The translations under genes were made by a program, and so were the position numbers. The notes under the pieces were generated by a model. It was not told the DNA's origin, searched no databases, and saw only the letters and a list, made by a program, of their open reading frames with translations. Source: Candidatus Heimdallarchaeota archaeon LC_2 (GTDB taxonomy: Archaea; Asgardarchaeota; Heimdallarchaeia; Heimdallarchaeales; Kariarchaeaceae). From it: DNA of 18,541 nucleotides. Shown here piece by piece: positions 15,317 through 18,541 of the stretch. Position 1 is the stretch's first letter, and each line of letters starts with the position of its first letter. Location of the stretch: positions 44,407-62,947 of the forward strand of contig MDVR01000043.1 in the NCBI GenBank assembly GCA_001940725.1. Direction: 5' to 3'.

Positions 15317-15706
15317 TTAGAGTAAACTTGAACCAATATTAGAAACCAAATTCCGAGCTTCAATAATTTTTTCTCCTTCAAATCTGTAAGATATCACTCT
15401 AGTATAATTAATTTTCAAACCTGCGGGCCATACTAAATTTGGGATTAATGACGATTTGATATTGTCTAGGAATTGATCATCCACTTCAACAAAAACGATA
15501 AGGCTGTTTTCGTCAGGTACAATTTTAATGATTTTGAAATGGCGATCGACTTTCTCTAACTCCCTTTTTATTATAGTAGATTGATTTTCCACATTGTATT
15601 GAGTTTCATCAACGGTCAGATTTTGATGAAAATAATCACCAAACTTGTCTGGGTTATTCTTATTCCAAACAGTTTCAAAATAATCATAAAGGAACTTTTT
15701 TTTCAA
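15317..15706 (-). CDS. SnoaL/NTF2-like small protein, probably C-terminally cut
   Basis: A 129-residue protein with the SnoaL/NTF2-like layout. An opening helix carries DYFETVWNKNNPDKFGDYFHQNL (listed here only as pattern: two helices ending at YF). Alternating strands follow, including FKIIKIVPDE, LIVFVEVDD and ISYRFEGEKIIEARN. The RFEGEKIIEARN pattern is characteristic. Members include polyketide cyclases, ester cyclases and many uncharacterised cone-fold proteins, so no reaction can be given. The start is TTG at 15706, as no ATG is available in frame and a stop lies soon upstream. The frame ends at a TAA but continues in a protein-like way for 27 more codons, so the gene may have been longer. 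It lies between two hydroxylase relics. Confidence 0.6.
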   Translation of the reverse strand: MKKKFLYDYFETVWNKNNPDKFGDYFHQNLTVDETQYNVENQSTIIKRELEKVDRHFKIIKIVPDENSLIVFVEVDDQFLDNIKSSLIPNLVWPAGLKINYTRVISYRFEGEKIIEARNLVSNIGSSLL

Positions 15707-15812
15707 ATTTATTTATTGGCTATTCTTGCTCATGATTGTTTATTTTTTTACGAGTATAAAATTATAACTTGTATATATCAAATGCATGAACTCAAACTCA
15801 ATTGATCATTCA

Positions 15813-15893
15813 TTTGGAATATATGATGCTGTCTGGGTTCGACTGAAAAATGCTCCATTCACAACAGTTAGAATCCTTAAAATGAAATATTAA
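15813..15893 (+). pseudogene. Relic 2 of a molybdenum hydroxylase large-subunit C-terminus
   Basis: From 15819 the reading is IYDAVWVRLKNAPFTTVRIL, ending KMKY and TAA at 15891-15893. It aligns with IYDAVGVRLHHAPFTAEKIL at the end of the intact large subunit. About 27 codons survive, with the helix after ILN cut short. It is more degraded than relic 1 and differs from it (APF here, ASF there), so it is a separate copy. The TPR-kinase gene ends 15 bp downstream on the other strand. Confidence 0.7.
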
Positions 15894-15908
15894 TTAATTT
15901 TTGACAAA

Positions 15909-18541
15909 TTAAATTTCTTTTGGAATTTTAATTGTAACAGAAACCCCAGTCTCCTTATTTAGTCTTGGAGAAATTAATTTAATTTCACCTTTTATCGATT
16001 TAATTGCATGGTCACAAAATGAGAGCCCCAACCCAACTCCATGTTTTCTTGTACTTTCATGCACCAAATATTGTGTATACTTATCGAATAAATTGCTTTG
16101 TTCATGTTCTGGAATTGGATCACATTCATTTTCAACGGTTATAGTTCTGGAATTTTCATCAGTTTCTAAAATAATATTAATTGTGGATTTTTCATTTGCA
16201 AATTTGATTGCATTGTCAAGTAGGTGATCCAGAATCCTCGAGAATAGATATTGATCAGATCTCACAGCAGAGATTCCATTAGTTTTTTGGAAATCAACTA
16301 CAAGAGACTTTGCATTGATTTTTTCTTCATGGTTATTTATTCTTAATTGAATGATTTCATCAAGATTGAAATCTTCAAGATTTTGATAGTATGTCCCAGC
16401 TTCAAGTTTCTCGATCATTAAAAGTGTTGAAATTGAAAATTGTATTTCTTTTGCTGAGAGATCAATGAAATGAACATATTTCTTCATCTCCTCTGGGAGA
16501 GTTTTATCCATCAAAAGGAGGTTTGCAAAGTTAAGGTGCATTTGTAAATTCTTCTTCAATCCTGTTTTGAACATTTCTGGATTAAAAGAATTCAAATCTT
16601 TATGATCTGCAACTTCCTTAAGATAACTTTCGATGGCCAATTGATCTATTCTTTCATTTATTGGTATGGTAGACGCAATATTTGCATATTTTATTACATC
16701 TTTCTCAACGCGATCCAAAAGATATGATATCTTTAACTTATATTGAGCTAATTCCTTATCTTCTGCAATTTCATTTGCGTGTTGAAGAAATTCCTTGGTT
16801 TCTTTAATATTATAATCGGCTAATGCTAACTGAGATTGGATAATTAGAATTTCAATTAGTAAAGTATGAGATTCTTGCTCTTGAGCCATCTCATATAGTT
16901 TTTCAAGTAATGTCTTGATTTCAACTAAAACTTCTTTTTCACCAGAAACTTTGAGTTCCAAAAGGAGAAATTCACATAATTTTAGCATTGCGAAAATTGT
17001 AAGCTCATTGTCTATTAAATCTTCAGAAAGTACTTCTTCGAAGAGTTCTTGAGCTTCAACGATTTTATTTATCCGAGTATCTTTTTGAAGCATTACTGCT
17101 TGGGCTAATCTGGTACGAGTTTTTATGATCTTGTGATTCTCTTTCAAATTTATTTTTTGCAATTCATTAAAATATTTCTGGGCAGAATCCATGTCATTTG
17201 ATTCCATAGTACTGACGATTAAATAGTATAAGGTTTCAGAAATAAATATATTATTTTTTATTTTTTTCCGGACCTTTAAACAATCTAATAGTGATCTTTT
17301 AGAAAGATCATGATTTCCCTTCTCAAGATGTATTAGTCCAATGTATTGAAGAGACGTTGCCCTAGATTCTTCATATCCTAGGCTTTCATAAACCTTCAAC
17401 GATTTTTCAAAATTTTCTAAAGCTTCATTTAATTGCCCTTGAAGGAGATAGATTGTCCCAATATTATTTAGAGCGGGAGCAATAAGTTTTTCTTGACCTA
17501 GGTCAATTTTATATTCAAGACTCATTTCATAATATTTTAACGCATTTTTAAAATGACCTTTTTTCTTATGTGTTAATCCAAGATTGTTAAATAGATTAGC
17601 CTTGTCCATCTTGTTGTCAATTTTATCTAAAATGGGTATCGCTTGGTTGTATGTTGAAATTGCTTGGTCAAGGTTCCCTTTTTCCATTTGGATATCACCT
17701 AGATTAATATGGACCTTGGCAATGTTTTCTGTATTACCAAAATCAGTGAATATTTTTAAAACTGAAACATAATAATCTTCGGCATCGTCTAAGTTACCTC
17801 TTAATTTGCTGATTATACCTAAATTTCCATATACCTTTGCTAATTCTGACTTGTAGTTTATTTCCTTACAAATATTAAGACTTTGCTGTAAATAATTAAT
17901 TGCTGTGTCGAATTCTGATTTCTTACCATGTACTACACCAATTCGATTTAGCGATTTTGATATATCATATTCGTTACCCAAATCATAACGAATTTCCAAG
18001 CTTTCTACATAAAGATCCATTGCTCTTGATAAATCTCCCTTTTTTTCAAAAACCTCTGCAATATGATGCAATGAATTTGCATATTCCGATTTGTCTTTAA
18101 GTTTTTTAAAAATTCCTTTGGCTGAATTATAATGATTTATGGCCTCATCAAAATGGGACTTCTTTTCACTATAACTCCCTTCTATTAGTTTTTGTTTGCC
18201 ATTCCAATAATTGAACCTTGATGAGCCTTCTTTCTTTAAACTTTCTAGGAGTTTTTTTGAATTGTTTATCATTAGCGATGATTGTTTAAAATCGCCTAAT
18301 GATAATAATATATCTGAGTTTAAGAGGTGTAAGTTAATAGTAAATTCTAAATCGTTGATATCATTTTGTGATGAAATTAGATTCTGAATAATGCTCAATG
18401 CTTTTTTTGTATTTCCAAGATAGTTTAATATTTTGGCAGTATGGAGGCTAGCTATTGGGTTTTCAGGAATTTTGTCGAGTTCTTCCAGCGCATTAGCTAA
18501 TTTGCCCTGTTGCTCAAATTCACGAACTATCTCCAAACTCA
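15909..18541 (-). CDS. TPR-repeat sensor-kinase-like protein (N-terminus outside window)
   Basis: At least 876 codons, open to the right edge. The TTG at 18536 is only the first possible start inside the window; the frame has no stop before it and the first residues already look like a TPR, so the true start is probably outside. Residues ~1-480 form many tetratricopeptide repeats (recurrent A..Y..SL.I...L and N.lG.i...G), followed by helical linkers to ~640. A HisKA-like dimerisation region (~650-720) ends in MIEKLEAG. A HATPase domain follows, with N-box LDHLLDNAIKFA (~765-777) and G2-box GVGLGLSF (~831-838). The usual phospho-acceptor His appears to be Thr658 in FKTGLKKNL, and the G1 box reads VENECDPIP instead of DxGxG. 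No membrane helix is seen. A cytoplasmic sensor or scaffold is likely. Confidence 0.82.
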   Translation of the reverse strand, partial: SLEIVREFEQQGKLANALEELDKIPENPIASLHTAKILNYLGNTKKALSIIQNLISSQNDINDLEFTINLHLLNSDILLSLGDFKQSSLMINNSKKLLESLKKEGSSRFNYWNGKQKLIEGSYSEKKSHFDEAINHYNSAKGIFKKLKDKSEYANSLHHIAEVFEKKGDLSRAMDLYVESLEIRYDLGNEYDISKSLNRIGVVHGKKSEFDTAINYLQQSLNICKEINYKSELAKVYGNLGIISKLRGNLDDAEDYYVSVLKIFTDFGNTENIAKVHINLGDIQMEKGNLDQAISTYNQAIPILDKIDNKMDKANLFNNLGLTHKKKGHFKNALKYYEMSLEYKIDLGQEKLIAPALNNIGTIYLLQGQLNEALENFEKSLKVYESLGYEESRATSLQYIGLIHLEKGNHDLSKRSLLDCLKVRKKIKNNIFISETLYYLIVSTMESNDMDSAQKYFNELQKINLKENHKIIKTRTRLAQAVMLQKDTRINKIVEAQELFEEVLSEDLIDNELTIFAMLKLCEFLLLELKVSGEKEVLVEIKTLLEKLYEMAQEQESHTLLIEILIIQSQLALADYNIKETKEFLQHANEIAEDKELAQYKLKISYLLDRVEKDVIKYANIASTIPINERIDQLAIESYLKEVADHKDLNSFNPEMFKTGLKKNLQMHLNFANLLLMDKTLPEEMKKYVHFIDLSAKEIQFSISTLLMIEKLEAGTYYQNLEDFNLDEIIQLRINNHEEKINAKSLVVDFQKTNGISAVRSDQYLFSRILDHLLDNAIKFANEKSTINIILETDENSRTITVENECDPIPEHEQSNLFDKYTQYLVHESTRKHGVGLGLSFCDHAIKSIKGEIKLISPRLNKETGVSVTIKIPKEI

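Noticed and set aside
15581..15805. A 74-codon plus-strand frame opposite the SnoaL-like gene
   Set aside because: It is the antisense shadow of the SnoaL-like coding region and runs into AT-rich non-coding sequence; no family pattern is seen.
1..18541. CRISPR arrays, tRNA/rRNA genes, insertion sequences
   Set aside because: I looked for regularly spaced repeats, cloverleaf-like or rRNA-conserved blocks, and transposase motifs, and found none.

Overview
The window is AT-rich DNA that reads as archaeal. Promoters are TATA-like with no bacterial -35/-10 pairs. Several genes appear leaderless and start with TTG or GTG, while internal operon genes carry GAGGTGA-type ribosome binding sites. The long TPR/histidine-kinase protein and the mix of lineage-specific membrane and zinc-ribbon proteins suggest an Asgard archaeon, perhaps Heimdallarchaeia-like. 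That placement is inferred from gene style; no rRNA or marker gene is present.

Layout. (1) 1-3.1 kb: an MFS exporter gene, then on the minus strand an HTH regulator with a four-helix membrane protein, a broken copy of an MFS 3' end, and a small zinc-ribbon membrane protein. (2) 3.1-4.5 kb: a VOC/glyoxalase-fold protein facing a cysteine-synthase-like PLP enzyme. (3) 4.6-11.8 kb: a molybdenum-hydroxylase locus. On the minus strand are an SsnA-type amidohydrolase and a MocA/MobA-like nucleotidyltransferase. On the plus strand are a MoaD/ThiS ubiquitin-like sulfur carrier, a CBS-pair protein, and a tight three-gene operon for the FAD, [2Fe-2S] and molybdopterin subunits. This combination resembles bacterial loci for oxidising and deaminating purines or other N-heterocycles. 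A 24-bp element (22 of 24 identical) lies upstream of both the sulfur-carrier gene and the hydroxylase operon, suggesting shared control. (4) 11.9-15 kb: two unrecognised genes under near-duplicate promoters (a putative CxxC/HxC zinc protein and a seven-helix membrane protein), then a DUF4258-like toxin/acidic antitoxin-like pair. (5) 15-15.9 kb: two broken copies of the hydroxylase large-subunit C-terminus flanking a SnoaL-like gene that itself carries an in-frame stop. (6) 15.9-18.5 kb: a TPR-rich sensor-kinase-like protein running off the right edge.

The least ordinary feature is the recurrence of C-terminal-only gene relics. A relic of the MFS gene end and two relics of the hydroxylase large-subunit end lie downstream of their intact relatives, with accessory genes in between. 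The first hydroxylase relic differs from the intact gene mostly at synonymous positions, so it probably comes from a formerly functional paralogue. No integrase, transposase, CRISPR array, tRNA or rRNA was recognised.
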